DNA of 62,416 bases from Candidatus Lachnoclostridium pullistercoris (GTDB lineage Bacteria > Bacillota > Clostridia > Lachnospirales > Lachnospiraceae): contig DWWL01000047.1 in the NCBI GenBank assembly GCA_019119775.1, positions 1-62,416 on the forward strand, in the 5' to 3' direction. The position numbers were made by a program, and so were the translations under genes. Under the pieces are notes generated by a model. It saw only the letters and a program-made list of their open reading frames with translations. It was not told the DNA's origin and made no database searches. Shown here piece by piece: positions 43,830 to 52,371 of this stretch (position 1 is the stretch's first letter; every line of letters begins with the position of its first letter).

Positions 43830-44216
43830 CTATTTTCCGCCGGCCATATTGACTCCGGCGATCTTTACGTTCACGTCCAGGACCATCAGCCCGGTCATAT
43901 TCTCAATGGCCGTCTTGACCCGTTCCTGCACCTTCTCGCTGACCTCTGGAATCTTGTATCCGTACTTGATATTCAGGGAGAGATCCACCGAAACGTGATC
44001 CTCCGTCACATCTACTTTTACGCCTTTGGAAAGATTCTTCATGCCCAGCTTTCCAACCAGCTCGTTGGTGATGTTTCCGGCCATGGAATCCACGCCTTCC
44101 ACCTCTGTGGCCGCCAGACCGGCTATGATCGCCACCACCTCATCTGCGATCTGGACCTCGCCCAGTTTTTCTTTCTCGTACACCCGATAGGTGTTTCTGT
44201 TATCCGTCTCTGCCAT
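43830..44216 (-). CDS. Asp23/Gls24 family envelope stress response protein
   Basis: Alkaline-shock-protein family, thought to attach to the inner face of the membrane in Firmicutes. The core IADEVVAIIAGLAATEVEGV, KGVKVDVTEDHVSVDLSLNI and VKTAIENMTGLMVLDVNVKI matches the family throughout. 128 residues, no membrane segment of its own. ATG 44216 with AGGAGGG upstream; earlier in-frame codons cross its promoter. It follows spoIIIAH, a common arrangement in Clostridia, but has its own promoter at 44269-44297. Confidence 0.93.
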   Translation of the reverse strand: MAETDNRNTYRVYEKEKLGEVQIADEVVAIIAGLAATEVEGVDSMAGNITNELVGKLGMKNLSKGVKVDVTEDHVSVDLSLNIKYGYKIPEVSEKVQERVKTAIENMTGLMVLDVNVKIAGVNMAGGK

Positions 44217-44268
44217 GTCGAAATCCCTCCTGTATCCTTCCTGAATGATTCTCTGTGCTTTTACGCTT

Positions 44269-44297
44269 ATTTTATCACAACCGCCGGGATTTGACAA
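44269..44297 (-). promoter_or_regulatory. Promoter of asp23
   Basis: TTGTCA (44292-44297), 17-base spacer, TAAAAT (44269-44274) on the minus strand between spoIIIAH and asp23, allowing vegetative expression. Confidence 0.7.
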
Positions 44298-44319
44298 CGG
44301 CCAGCCTCTGGCGGAAGCC

Positions 44320-45087
44320 TTATTCCTCCGTGTTTAACAGAGTGATGACGATGTTTTCTGCCCCCACCTCAGTCTTGCGCTTCACAATGTCCTCGATCTG
44401 CGCCCGTTCCGGATCTGTGATGCTGGCCGCATTGATGACCACGTCCACTTTTTCCCCGGTGATGCTCACTACCGGATCGGTAAACCCTTTGGCGGACAGC
44501 AGAGTCTCCGCCGCGTTCTCCTTCTCCGCTGCCTCCGTCATTTTCACCATGTTCTGGACCGCTTCCTGCTTGGCCGCCTCATCCAGATTCTGGTTGTTGA
44601 TGATCTCGTTCAGCGTCTCTTTGTTTCTGGCCCGCACCTGCTCTCTGTTCAGCTGTACTCCGGCTATGTATTCGGAAATATTCCCGCCGCTGGTGAGCAC
44701 TGCCTCCCCCGGATTGTCAATGCCGGCGTCCTCCGTGTCCTCCGACTGCACATAATCTTCCCCGTCTGCCGCCGCCATGGTTGCCTCCTCCACCGCAGAA
44801 GCCTCCGCCTCGTCGGAAGGATCATTGTCCAGGCTGGCGATCTCCTCCAGTCCCGAGGTGTCCGCGGCCGCCTGATTTTCCGCCAGAATGTCCTCGTCGG
44901 AGATCTCCATCATCCCCGCTTCGTAGACCTCGTCCCCGGCTGCCGTCCGGCCCTTTCCGGCGTAGTTCAAATATCCGGCTGCCGCGATCATCACCGCCAG
45001 AGTGGTAATAATGATCTGATTTCTGCGGAAAATCTTTTTCACCCTGAGATTTTTCATGTTCTTCACATGATTTCTGATATTTCTCAT
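44320..45087 (-). CDS. spoIIIAH: Stage III sporulation protein AH
   Basis: Mother-cell partner of forespore SpoIIQ in the feeding-tube channel. Basic N-terminus, one membrane segment (IIITTLAVMIAAAGYLNY), an acidic Ser/Ala/Glu-rich linker and a C-terminal ring-building domain related to YscJ/FliF (VQNMVKMTEAAEKENAAETL through INAASITDPERAQIEDIVKR). ATG 45087 is 11 bases after AAAGGAG; ATG 45099 is too close to it, and a later Met at 45057 is also possible. Last gene of the spoIIIA operon. Confidence 0.93.
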   Translation of the reverse strand: MRNIRNHVKNMKNLRVKKIFRRNQIIITTLAVMIAAAGYLNYAGKGRTAAGDEVYEAGMMEISDEDILAENQAAADTSGLEEIASLDNDPSDEAEASAVEEATMAAADGEDYVQSEDTEDAGIDNPGEAVLTSGGNISEYIAGVQLNREQVRARNKETLNEIINNQNLDEAAKQEAVQNMVKMTEAAEKENAAETLLSAKGFTDPVVSITGEKVDVVINAASITDPERAQIEDIVKRKTEVGAENIVITLLNTEE

Positions 45088-45103
45088 GTCTGCATGCACT
45101 CCT

Positions 45104-45655
45104 TTATTCCACCCGCTTTAATACTCTTATCTTATGCTGAGGCACATGAAATAATGCTTCCAAAGCCGCGGAAATTTCCGCCTGAATCCGCGCGTCTCCG
45201 CCGCCCTGAGCGCTGACCACCACTCCCTCGATCTCCGGCATCAGCTCTTTTTCCACAATGGGTGACTCCCCGCCGCCGCTTCCCGTGAGCACCGTATCTT
45301 CCTCCCTGCTGCCGGAGCTTATCCGGCGGGTTCCCCCGGCGGAATCTGTCTCCTCTGTGGAAGAATCCGACGCGCTGCGGTCCACCCGAAATACTTTCTC
45401 CTCTGAGGACTTCAGCGTGATCATCACATCCGCCTTTCCCACGCCGTCTACCGTCTCCAGCAGCTCCTCCACCCGCCTTTCCAGCTCCCTCTCATAGCTT
45501 TTTCCGCTTGAGACTGCCCCGCTCTCTGCCGCTGGCCTTTCCGGCTCCTCCTTCTGCGTCCGCCCGGCCGGGAGAGTGAGAAGCATCAGACAGGCTCCGG
45601 CTGCCAGGATCAGGAGCCATTTCTCCTTAGTCATGTTCCAGTTGAATTTCCACAT
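45104..45655 (-). CDS. spoIIIAG: Stage III sporulation protein AG
   Basis: Ring-forming component of the SpoIIIA-SpoIIQ channel. One membrane segment (EKWLLILAAGACLMLLTLPA) followed by a ring-building domain: LEETVDGVGKADVMITL-type core at residues 70-95, a Ser/Thr/Glu-rich insertion, and EGVVVSAQGGGDARIQAEIS near the C-terminus. ATG 45655 follows GGAGGAG and lies inside the 3' end of spoIIIAF (29-base overlap). 183 residues, typical. Confidence 0.93.
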   Translation of the reverse strand: MWKFNWNMTKEKWLLILAAGACLMLLTLPAGRTQKEEPERPAAESGAVSSGKSYERELERRVEELLETVDGVGKADVMITLKSSEEKVFRVDRSASDSSTEETDSAGGTRRISSGSREEDTVLTGSGGGESPIVEKELMPEIEGVVVSAQGGGDARIQAEISAALEALFHVPQHKIRVLKRVE

Positions 45656-46448
45656 GGCTCTCCTCCAAATCATAATACTCTGCAAGGCGGCTGCGCAGAC
45701 GGGCGCCGGCCGGGTCTTCGTCCGAGACCGACACCTTATCTCCGGAAACAGCCGCGTCCTGAGCCGGCGGCTCTTCCACCTCCCGCCTGCCTTCTGCCTG
45801 CCCGATCTCAACCGGTTCCACTGGCTCTACCGGCTCCACGCTGAAACTTCCGCCCCAGCCGGATTTTCCGGGCCGGGCACCGTTTTCCTGCGCCGGCAAT
45901 CCCCCGCTCTTCGACTGAACTCTATCTTCCTGGACCGGCGGCTGCCCGCCCCCACCGATCTGTGCGCCATCTCCCTCCGCCCCATTCTCCTGCTTCAAAT
46001 TTTCTCCCACCTTCAGTTCATTTTTCCCTTCTGTAACCCGTATCTTCACCACTCTCCCAAAAGTTTCGCTTGCCGAATCGCTGTCAATCTCCACCTCCAC
46101 ATCAGGCTCCTCCACGCCTTCTTCCCCCGCAATCTCCTTCACCCGGCCGGCCACTTTCTGCTCATATTCCCCGGTGAGCTCCCCCAGCCGCCGCTTTTCC
46201 ATCTCATTTAATTCTCCCCGAAAATCCGCCGCCTCATCCTGAAAGGAAAACTGTTCAAAATAAGCGGCCGTCTTCTCCTCCAGTCTCAGACTGGACGTAA
46301 AAGGCTGCACCGCCACCAGGATAAACACCATCCCCGCAAACAGCCGCACGTATTTTTCATACCTGCCCGAGGGGAGCAGATGAAAAATCAGAGTGAGGAA
46401 GACGATGTAAAAAACCATGTTCTTCACCCACAGCGTCAGTGTTTCCAT
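45627..46448 (-). CDS. spoIIIAF: Stage III sporulation protein AF
   Basis: Channel component with two N-terminal membrane helices (about 8-26 and 33-50: FYIVFLTLIFHLLPSGRYEK, FAGMVFILVAVQPF) and a soluble ring-building domain (about 95-140, VEVEIDSDSASETFGRVVKI). Residues 145-245 are a low-complexity stretch rich in Gly, Gln, Pro and Glu with a short VEPVEPVEPVE run, making the protein about 70 residues longer than usual. The conserved LAEYYDLEESHVEIQ end is kept. ATG 46448. Confidence 0.92.
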   Translation of the reverse strand: METLTLWVKNMVFYIVFLTLIFHLLPSGRYEKYVRLFAGMVFILVAVQPFTSSLRLEEKTAAYFEQFSFQDEAADFRGELNEMEKRRLGELTGEYEQKVAGRVKEIAGEEGVEEPDVEVEIDSDSASETFGRVVKIRVTEGKNELKVGENLKQENGAEGDGAQIGGGGQPPVQEDRVQSKSGGLPAQENGARPGKSGWGGSFSVEPVEPVEPVEIGQAEGRREVEEPPAQDAAVSGDKVSVSDEDPAGARLRSRLAEYYDLEESHVEIQLEHD

Positions 46449-46480
46449 TCGTCACCCCCAACTCTTTCCGCCTGCGCCTT

Positions 46481-47788
46481 TCAGCCGGCATAATAGGACA
46501 CATTAGTCGCAGCGCAGACCACAGCCACCGCCACTGCAAAAAGCGTCAGGGCCGAGGCCGTCAGCTTTAACAGCATCCGATACCCCTCAGCCGCCTCGCT
46601 GACACAGGAGGTGATCCGCTTATCGCAGACCGGTTCCAGCACGGCGGCGGCAAGCTGATAGAGAACCGTCAAAAGTCCCAGCTTTACGAGGGGCGCCAGG
46701 GAGAGCAGAGCCAGGATAAATACAGCCCCCGCTCCCATGGTATTTTTAATCAGCACGCCGGATCCCATCACCATTTTCGCCGCCGCTCCGATCCCTCCTC
46801 CGATCCCCGGAATCGCCTCCACCGCCTTTGTCAGGCTGCTGTTCTTCACTGCGTCCGCATAGGGAAGAACCATCCCCTGCAGAAGGTTCATCCCCAGCAC
46901 CAGCCCCGCCATGGTGCGGATTCCCCAGCTGATCCCTGTCTTTACCAGCTCCCTCAGACGGGAGAGCATGTCTTCCTCCGCCATGTGCCCTGCCAGCATC
47001 AGGAGAAAGTAGATCTGAATGCCGGGAAGGAGCACGGTTAAAAACAGCCACTGGACTCCCGATATCAGAAGCAGCATTCCCTCGTACAGTCCCGCGGCCG
47101 TCACCGCTCCGCCGGAAAAGGCTGCCGCCAGAAAATAGGCCGGCATCAGGGCCCGCATAAATTCCAGAATATCTCTCAGCGCCTCCGCCGCCAGCTTAGC
47201 CCCCTGGGAAAAGCCGGCCGCCAGAAATGTAAATATCAGAAGATAAGTGACAAAAAATCCCGTTTCCGAGATCTGTCCTGTCTGAAAGATACCGGAAACT
47301 CCCGCAAAAACGGCTCCTGCAATCCCCAACACAGCCACCTGCCCCAGAAGCCCGGCGCTCTCCTCAAGCCCGGCCGTCAGACTCCTCCCCGCCGCGCGCA
47401 CAAGCATCTGCACCGCCTCGGTCATCCTCCCGCCAGCCAGCATTTTCAACAGGGAAGAAAAGGAAAAATCCGCCTCCTCCCCGGACAGTTTTTCCCTCAG
47501 GAATTCCTCCACACCGGCAAGATCGTACTCCTCCAGCCCGTCCTCCAGACTGCCGGCCCCATTTTCTGCCTCCTCGTCCATCGCCGCCGTCCCAGGCAGC
47601 TCCTGCCAATTTTCCTCTGCTGCCCCAGACTCCTCCCGCCAGTTCTCTTTCGCTGCCCCAGACTCTTCCTGCCAGCTCTCCTCCGCCGTCCCAGCTCCCT
47701 CCTGCCCGGCCTGCGCCGCGGCCGGGCAGGAAAACGCCAGCAGCAGACAGCAGGCCGCGCCCGCCGCATATCTCCCCACTGTTTTCAA
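46481..47788 (-). CDS. spoIIIAE: Stage III sporulation protein AE
   Basis: Large polytopic membrane component of the SpoIIIA complex. An N-terminal signal-like hydrophobic segment (residues 7-25) is followed by about 80 Glu/Ala/Gly/Trp-rich residues with a WQEESGAA-type short repeat, then about seven membrane helices, with the conserved GVSGIFQTG and VEAIPGIGGGIGAAAKMVMGS segments. 435 residues, slightly long owing to the acidic repeat. Start 47788. Confidence 0.94.
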   Translation of the reverse strand: MKTVGRYAAGAACCLLLAFSCPAAAQAGQEGAGTAEESWQEESGAAKENWREESGAAEENWQELPGTAAMDEEAENGAGSLEDGLEEYDLAGVEEFLREKLSGEEADFSFSSLLKMLAGGRMTEAVQMLVRAAGRSLTAGLEESAGLLGQVAVLGIAGAVFAGVSGIFQTGQISETGFFVTYLLIFTFLAAGFSQGAKLAAEALRDILEFMRALMPAYFLAAAFSGGAVTAAGLYEGMLLLISGVQWLFLTVLLPGIQIYFLLMLAGHMAEEDMLSRLRELVKTGISWGIRTMAGLVLGMNLLQGMVLPYADAVKNSSLTKAVEAIPGIGGGIGAAAKMVMGSGVLIKNTMGAGAVFILALLSLAPLVKLGLLTVLYQLAAAVLEPVCDKRITSCVSEAAEGYRMLLKLTASALTLFAVAVAVVCAATNVSYYAG

Positions 47789-47798
47789 CTCCCGCCTC

Positions 47799-48185
47799 CT
47801 ATCCGAGAAATGTCTGCATCGTCTCGATCAGCGCTCCGAACACCGGCATGCTCACCGCCAGAATGGACAGTTTTCCAAACATTTCAATCTGCGTGCCCAC
47901 CGAGCCGTACCCCGCATCCCTGCAGATTCCGGAGGCAAACTCCGCCACATAGGCGATCCCGATCATTTTCAGCAGGGTGTCCAGATATACCCGGCTGACC
48001 TGAATGCTGTCCCGTATCAGAGCCATCGTATCCAGAATGACCTGCATTTTCCCCAGGCCGTAGAGAAATATAAAAATACCGGCGGCCATCACCAGATAGA
48101 CGCCGTACTCACTTTTCACACTTTTTAGCTGCACCGCCAGCAGGACTGCCGTCAGCCCCGCCGCCGCTATTGTCACAACCGTCAT
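47799..48185 (-). CDS. spoIIIAD: Stage III sporulation protein AD
   Basis: Small hydrophobic protein with three to four membrane helices. GVYLVMAAGIFIFLYGLGKM and YVAEFASGICRDAGYGSVGT are family-typical. ATG 48185 follows GGAGGAGG; an upstream in-frame extension is Arg-rich and not family-like. 128 residues. Confidence 0.94.
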   Translation of the reverse strand: MTVVTIAAAGLTAVLLAVQLKSVKSEYGVYLVMAAGIFIFLYGLGKMQVILDTMALIRDSIQVSRVYLDTLLKMIGIAYVAEFASGICRDAGYGSVGTQIEMFGKLSILAVSMPVFGALIETMQTFLG

Positions 48186-48257
48186 AGTCCTCCTCCGCCT
48201 CCGCCGCAGAACTTCAGCTTCTGCCGCCGGGCTCATCCCCCGGCCGGCACACCTTTC

Positions 48258-48452
48258 TCACAGTTCAAACAGCTCCTTTATCGTCTTAAACAGCTGATAA
48301 ATATAGGGCACCATCCAGAACAGCACCACCAAAAGCCCGGCAAGGCTGGTGAGAAATGCCTGCTCCTCCCGCCCGCTGTGCTTTAACACCTGGCAGACCA
48401 CGGAAACCAGGATTCCCACCGCCGCGATCCGAAAGATCAAATTGACATCCAT
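48258..48452 (-). CDS. spoIIIAC: Stage III sporulation protein AC
   Basis: Sixty-four-residue membrane protein with two helices (MDVNLIFRIAAVGILVSVVC; FLTSLAGLLVVLFWMVPYIY). The family start is MDVN...; ATG 48452 follows AAGGAGGAG. Exact usual size. Confidence 0.94.
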   Translation of the reverse strand: MDVNLIFRIAAVGILVSVVCQVLKHSGREEQAFLTSLAGLLVVLFWMVPYIYQLFKTIKELFEL

Positions 48453-48463
48453 CTTCTCCTCCT

Positions 48464-48991
48464 TCAACACATGAGGATCACAAAAAAAAGTCCGCCGGCC
48501 AGAGACAGCCCTGTATAAAGCCGGCACGTCTCCTTCCTCTTCTCCCTGAGGGCTCCTATGGACAGCTCCAGCTGTTCCAGGTAAAGCAGCATGATTCTCT
48601 CCTGCATCTGTCTGTCCAGATATCCCAGCTGGCTCCCGAAATCTCTAAGCTGCCTCAGATCCTCAGCCGAAAACGGCAGGCCGGAAAGCTCCTCCATCTT
48701 CTCCTCCCAGATCCGGCAGAATTCCTTTCCCTGTCCCAGTCCCATCTCCTGCGCCACCTGGCCGGCAAAACGTCCGGCCGGTCCTCCTAACCTCTCCCCA
48801 GCCCTTGAAAATGCCTCCTCCAGGGAAGAATTCGCGTAGAGGATCTCGCCTTTCAGCAGAAATACCAGCCTTCTGAATTCCTCCAGAAGCCGCAGGCGCA
48901 GAAGAAAACGGGAAGAAAAAAACAGTCCCAGCCCGGCGGCTCCTGCCACCACCAGGACTGCTCCCGCCGCCCGGATCAGAAGCCGGATCAT
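48464..48991 (-). CDS. spoIIIAB: Stage III sporulation protein AB
   Basis: Membrane protein with N-terminal (LLIRAAGAVLVVAGAAGLGL) and C-terminal helices enclosing a soluble helical domain related to type II/IV secretion GspF-like proteins; RLRLLEEFRRLVFLLKGEI is conserved. Its start overlaps the spoIIIAA stop by four bases. 175 residues, normal. Confidence 0.94.
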   Translation of the reverse strand: MIRLLIRAAGAVLVVAGAAGLGLFFSSRFLLRLRLLEEFRRLVFLLKGEILYANSSLEEAFSRAGERLGGPAGRFAGQVAQEMGLGQGKEFCRIWEEKMEELSGLPFSAEDLRQLRDFGSQLGYLDRQMQERIMLLYLEQLELSIGALREKRKETCRLYTGLSLAGGLFFVILMC

Positions 48992-50001
48992 ATGGCAACC
49001 TCATTTCCCTCTTCATCCAGCACCGCCTTCACCGTGCCGGCCTTCTCTATGGTTCCCAGTACCACAAAGCGCTCAAAAATCCCTTCATCCAGCAGTTCCC
49101 GGAATGCCGGCTTGCGGCGCACATCTTCCAGACTGCTCCCGTGAACTGTGGCCAGCACGCTGCAGCCGCAGCCGGCCGCGTACTCCACTGCCTGCAGGTC
49201 CTCCCGCCCGCCGATCTCATCCACCGCTGCCACTGCCGGCGTCATGGTGCGGATGACCATCATCAGCCCCAGAGCTTTCGGACATCCGTCCAGCACATCC
49301 GTTCTGGACCCAAGGTCATTCTGGGGCACGCCCTGATAGCAGGCAGCGATCTCAGACCGCTCGTCCACCACCGCCGTGCTGGCACCGGGACGGCCGCCGT
49401 ATCCGTCCGAGAGAAGGCGGACCAGATCCCGCAGCAGCGTGGTCTTTCCCCCTCCCGGCGGGGAGATCAGCAGCGTATGGCAGAGTTTTCCCTCTTTTAT
49501 GAGGCGCGGCAGCACCGGCTCCCCGCAGCCTCTGACCTGATGGGCGAAGCGCACATTGAGCGCTGAAATATTCCGTATGGTCTTAATCGACTGTCCCTCT
49601 GTCACCGCCTTCCCCGCCAGTCCGATGCGGTGTCCGCCCCGGACGGTCAAAAAGCCCTGGCGGATCTCATCCTCAAACGCGTACAGAGAATAATTCCCCA
49701 TACACTCCACCGTCTCCATCAGCTCCTGCTCCGTCACGATTCTCCGGGAAAATTCTCTTCGTTCCCGCTCCCTGCCCGGTCCCTTTTCTCTTTCCGCCGG
49801 GAAAGCCTGTCCCGGAAACCGCGACGGCTCCATCCGTCCGTCTTCTCCCACGGTATACTCCCGGTTCTGATACCAGAGATAGAGCGGCTGCCCGCTCCTG
49901 ACGCGGATCTCTTTCAAATCCCGAAAATCCAAAGGCAGCTTTTCAAGCGTCTCCCGAAGTCCTCTTCCAAATATCCTGGTCCACGTTTCCTGTGACTTCA
50001 T
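48988..50001 (-). CDS. spoIIIAA: Stage III sporulation protein AA (ATPase)
   Basis: Secretion-type ATPase that powers or assembles the SpoIIIA channel in the mother cell. Walker A ISPPGGGKTTLLRDLVRLLS, then STAVVDERSEIAACYQGVPQ and the late AVDEIGGREDLQAVEYAAGC are family marks. 337 residues, slightly longer than in Bacillus. ATG 50001 follows GAGGTGAGG. First gene of the eight-gene operon, behind a sigma-E-like promoter at 50021-50048. Confidence 0.95.
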   Translation of the reverse strand: MKSQETWTRIFGRGLRETLEKLPLDFRDLKEIRVRSGQPLYLWYQNREYTVGEDGRMEPSRFPGQAFPAEREKGPGRERERREFSRRIVTEQELMETVECMGNYSLYAFEDEIRQGFLTVRGGHRIGLAGKAVTEGQSIKTIRNISALNVRFAHQVRGCGEPVLPRLIKEGKLCHTLLISPPGGGKTTLLRDLVRLLSDGYGGRPGASTAVVDERSEIAACYQGVPQNDLGSRTDVLDGCPKALGLMMVIRTMTPAVAAVDEIGGREDLQAVEYAAGCGCSVLATVHGSSLEDVRRKPAFRELLDEGIFERFVVLGTIEKAGTVKAVLDEEGNEVAI

Positions 50002-50020
50002 GTCCTCACCTCTTTACCTC

Positions 50021-50048
50021 AATATATGAGGAGAAAAACGGATTATGA
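50021..50048 (-). promoter_or_regulatory. Sigma-E-like promoter of the spoIIIA operon
   Basis: CATATATT (50021-50028) matches the sigma-E -10 consensus CATACAnT at all but one fixed position, with TCATAAT (50042-50048) 13 bases upstream as an ATA-type -35. It lies about 20 bases before the spoIIIAA start. Sigma-E control is established for this operon in Bacillus. Confidence 0.6.
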
Positions 50049-50103
50049 CAGTCCGTCCAGGCCTATCTTTTTTTAAAGTATTCTCAAAATTGCGCTCACC
50101 GCG

Positions 50104-50150
50104 CAAAAACGCCGGGGGCAGACTCTTTTTTAAGAATCTGCCCCCGGCGT
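50104..50150 (-). terminator. Terminator downstream of the dehydrogenase
   Basis: Very stable minus-strand hairpin ACGCCGGGGGCAGA/TCTGCCCCCGGCGT followed by TTTTTGCG, about 145 bases after the dehydrogenase stop with repeat B in between. Confidence 0.85.
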
Positions 50151-50220
50151 ACACTCAAGCCAGGTCCGTCTCTCCTGCCGCCGGTTCCCCGGCTGCCTGA
50201 TTTTATTTTATTTAACGGGA

Positions 50221-50289
50221 AACTGCGGCGGAAAGGAAAATGTCGCTTTCGCAGCCCGCCGCAGGCGGAACCTCCTGCAAAGCGGGATT
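50221..50289 (-). repeat. GC-rich dispersed repeat, family B copy 1
   Basis: About 68 bases starting AACTGCGGCGGAAAGGAAAA and containing GCCCGCCGCAGGCGGA. The reverse complement matches 52550-52616 with roughly ten differences. It lies just downstream of the dehydrogenase stop. No coding potential. Confidence 0.75.
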
Positions 50290-50294
50290 ATTTT

Positions 50295-51332
50295 TTATTC
50301 CAGATACATGTGCATCGGCCAGGTCAGATATTCCACATCCTCCAGCTTCTCCGCCGTAATATAGCCAGCGGGAGCATTTAAGATGGTGGGGATCCTGTTT
50401 ACCAGCGTCGCACAGGTGTGCTCCGGAGTGGCCGGCTTCACCACATGGAATTCCGTATCCGGCTCGCCGATGATCTTCCAGTCGCACATATCTCCGTCGT
50501 CCGGTCCGTACACCTTTCCAATGCACTGTGTCTCCAGCGTAATTCCCTGGAACGTCTCCGTCGTCACCACAGCGCTCATGCCGATGCAGTTGCCTTTCTT
50601 GATCGTCTCGCCGGTGGTTCCGCACCACAGATCAGTGTCATAGAAATAAGGCACGCACTTCTGGCTGATGGACTTAATGGTCAGGCCCAGCTTGTTGGCC
50701 AGAGCTTCATTGGAATTCCACACGTAGGACGGCTCCACCGTCTCCGGATGAGCGATCTGCGCCTCAAACTCCTCCGGCGTCAGTCCCACGCCGTGAGCCT
50801 TCGCCAGCGCCAGTCCGTAATCCTCCACGTTGTAGCTGACAGCGCCCTCGATCTTCTTGATGCTGTGCACGCCGCCGGCCACTGCCGCCACCATGTTCAC
50901 CCAGAAAATATCCTGCATTCCCGTTCCCGTGATGGTGCAGCCATTTTCTTTTGCCAGCTTGTCCAGGCGGTTGGTCACTGCCGCTGACGTCGTCCAGGGA
51001 TAGATTGCCTCCTCGCAGGTGGTGACAACGTTGATTCCGCGGGACAGGCAGCGCTCAAAATGAGGCATAACGTCGTTCATAAAGCTGAACAGCGTCACCA
51101 CGGCAATGTCCGCGTCGCACTCATCCAGCACCGCGTCTGCGTCTGAACGGATGGGAACATTTAACGTTCTTCCCAGTCCGGCAAATTCTCCCACGTCCAT
51201 TCCAACGATCTCAGGGTTGGTGTCGATAGCTCCAACGATCTCAGCGCCCTTCTCATACAGATAGCGGAGAATATATTTGCTCATTTTTCCGCAGCCATAC
51301 TGCACAACGCGAATTTTTTCAAGATTGACCAT
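50295..51332 (-). CDS. NAD(P)-dependent dehydrogenase, 2,4-diaminopentanoate dehydrogenase-like
   Basis: Rossmann-fold enzyme related to dihydrodipicolinate reductase. The N-terminal [20 protein letters not shown] is the nucleotide site; [15 protein letters not shown] and [20 protein letters not shown] resemble 2,4-diaminopentanoate dehydrogenase (Ord) of clostridial ornithine fermentation. 345 residues, similar to that enzyme. None of the other ornithine-pathway genes is next to it, so the true substrate may be another amino or diamino acid. Its promoter (51383-51413) has MerR-type architecture and the MerR gene lies directly upstream on the same strand. Confidence 0.75.
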   Translation of the reverse strand: MVNLEKIRVVQYGCGKMSKYILRYLYEKGAEIVGAIDTNPEIVGMDVGEFAGLGRTLNVPIRSDADAVLDECDADIAVVTLFSFMNDVMPHFERCLSRGINVVTTCEEAIYPWTTSAAVTNRLDKLAKENGCTITGTGMQDIFWVNMVAAVAGGVHSIKKIEGAVSYNVEDYGLALAKAHGVGLTPEEFEAQIAHPETVEPSYVWNSNEALANKLGLTIKSISQKCVPYFYDTDLWCGTTGETIKKGNCIGMSAVVTTETFQGITLETQCIGKVYGPDDGDMCDWKIIGEPDTEFHVVKPATPEHTCATLVNRIPTILNAPAGYITAEKLEDVEYLTWPMHMYLE

Positions 51333-51382
51333 AAAACTACCTTCCTTTCCTTAAAATATGGATATCGTCTTTCTGTACCCTT

Positions 51383-51413
51383 ATCATAAAGCCTGTTTCA
51401 GGTATAAGGTCAA
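51383..51413 (-). promoter_or_regulatory. MerR-type promoter (19-bp spacer with dyad) of the dehydrogenase
   Basis: TTGACC (51408-51413), 19-base spacer, TATGAT (51383-51388) on the minus strand. The spacer holds CCTG-AAA-CAGG, and the wider region CCTTAT...ATAAGG adds outer symmetry. Overlong spacers with an internal dyad are the mark of promoters activated by MerR-family proteins through DNA distortion. Confidence 0.8.
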
Positions 51414-51520
51414 GCTGTTTCTGATATTTTTTTAACAAAACAATTCAATCCCCAGTCTGCCGGCAGAACTCTCTTTTTCTGCCGTCTGACCAGGCCCGCC
51501 GCTCCGGCCAGGCGGCAGAA

Positions 51521-52351
51521 TCAGCGGAAGCGCACCGGCACCTGGAGCCTGAGATACAGCCCTCTGGCATCCAGTCTTGTCACCGGAATATCCGAGATGG
51601 ACTCGCACAGATAATCTCCGCACACCTCACACCCGCTCTCCTTAATATAATTCAGCAGCCGGGAAATATACTCTTTTTCCTTGTAAAAATCATCGCAGTA
51701 TATGCAGGCGTAATTGCCCGCCGGGATCGTCGTGATCAATTCCTCCGGCACAAACTCCCGGTCCACGAAAACGAACACCTCCGTGGAGTAAAATCGAGTC
51801 GCCAGAAAATTTTCCCGGCTCAGGATCGTCCCGGCATTGCAGAAATAGATCTGGGGCAGCTTGTCTTTTACCAGCTTGTCCTGCAGATCCCGCAGGGAAT
51901 TTTCATAGTGTTCCGCGTCATAATCATAGAAATTTACGCCGGTGTCCACCACGTACATCTGCCTCTGGCCGATGTATTCCATCTGCAGCGTCCCGTCCGG
52001 AGGCGCCGAGCGGTACCTGGAAAAGCTCTCGATCGTCCGCTCCAGCGCCCGGCGCTGACACTTCAGCTGGCGGATCTCCTCCTCCGTCTGCCTCTGCTTT
52101 TCCCTCAGCGCCGACTCAATCTGGGACAAATCCCTCTTCTCCAGCTGTCTTTTGATCTCCTTCAGGGAGATTCCCAAACTCTTCATGTACTGGATAATGT
52201 CCAACAGCGCGCTCTGCTTAATGTCATAATACCGGTAGCCGTTTTCTCCCCGGAAATTCGGCGAAAACAGGCCGATCCTGTCATACAGCCGCAGTGTCTG
52301 TTCGGAAACGTGGTTTAATTTTGCCATCTGGCCGATCGTCAGTCTCTGCAT
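51521..52351 (-). CDS. MerR-family transcriptional regulator with effector-binding domain
   Basis: MQRLTIGQMAKLNHVSEQTL, RLYDRIGLFSP is the MerR winged helix; GYRYYDIKQSALLDIIQYMK, SLGISLKEIKRQL continue it. A long coiled coil (about 75-115) is followed by a GyrI/BmrR-like effector domain (about 125-275) with several aromatic and Cys residues. It is related to BltR/BmrR-type multidrug-sensing regulators. ATG 52351 follows GGAGGGAAAAAGG. It lies 108 bases upstream of the MerR-type promoter of the dehydrogenase and is itself read from the extended -10 of repeat A copy 2. Ligand unknown. Confidence 0.9.
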   Translation of the reverse strand: MQRLTIGQMAKLNHVSEQTLRLYDRIGLFSPNFRGENGYRYYDIKQSALLDIIQYMKSLGISLKEIKRQLEKRDLSQIESALREKQRQTEEEIRQLKCQRRALERTIESFSRYRSAPPDGTLQMEYIGQRQMYVVDTGVNFYDYDAEHYENSLRDLQDKLVKDKLPQIYFCNAGTILSRENFLATRFYSTEVFVFVDREFVPEELITTIPAGNYACIYCDDFYKEKEYISRLLNYIKESGCEVCGDYLCESISDIPVTRLDARGLYLRLQVPVRFR

Positions 52352-52371
52352 CCTTTTTCCCTCCCGGAACC

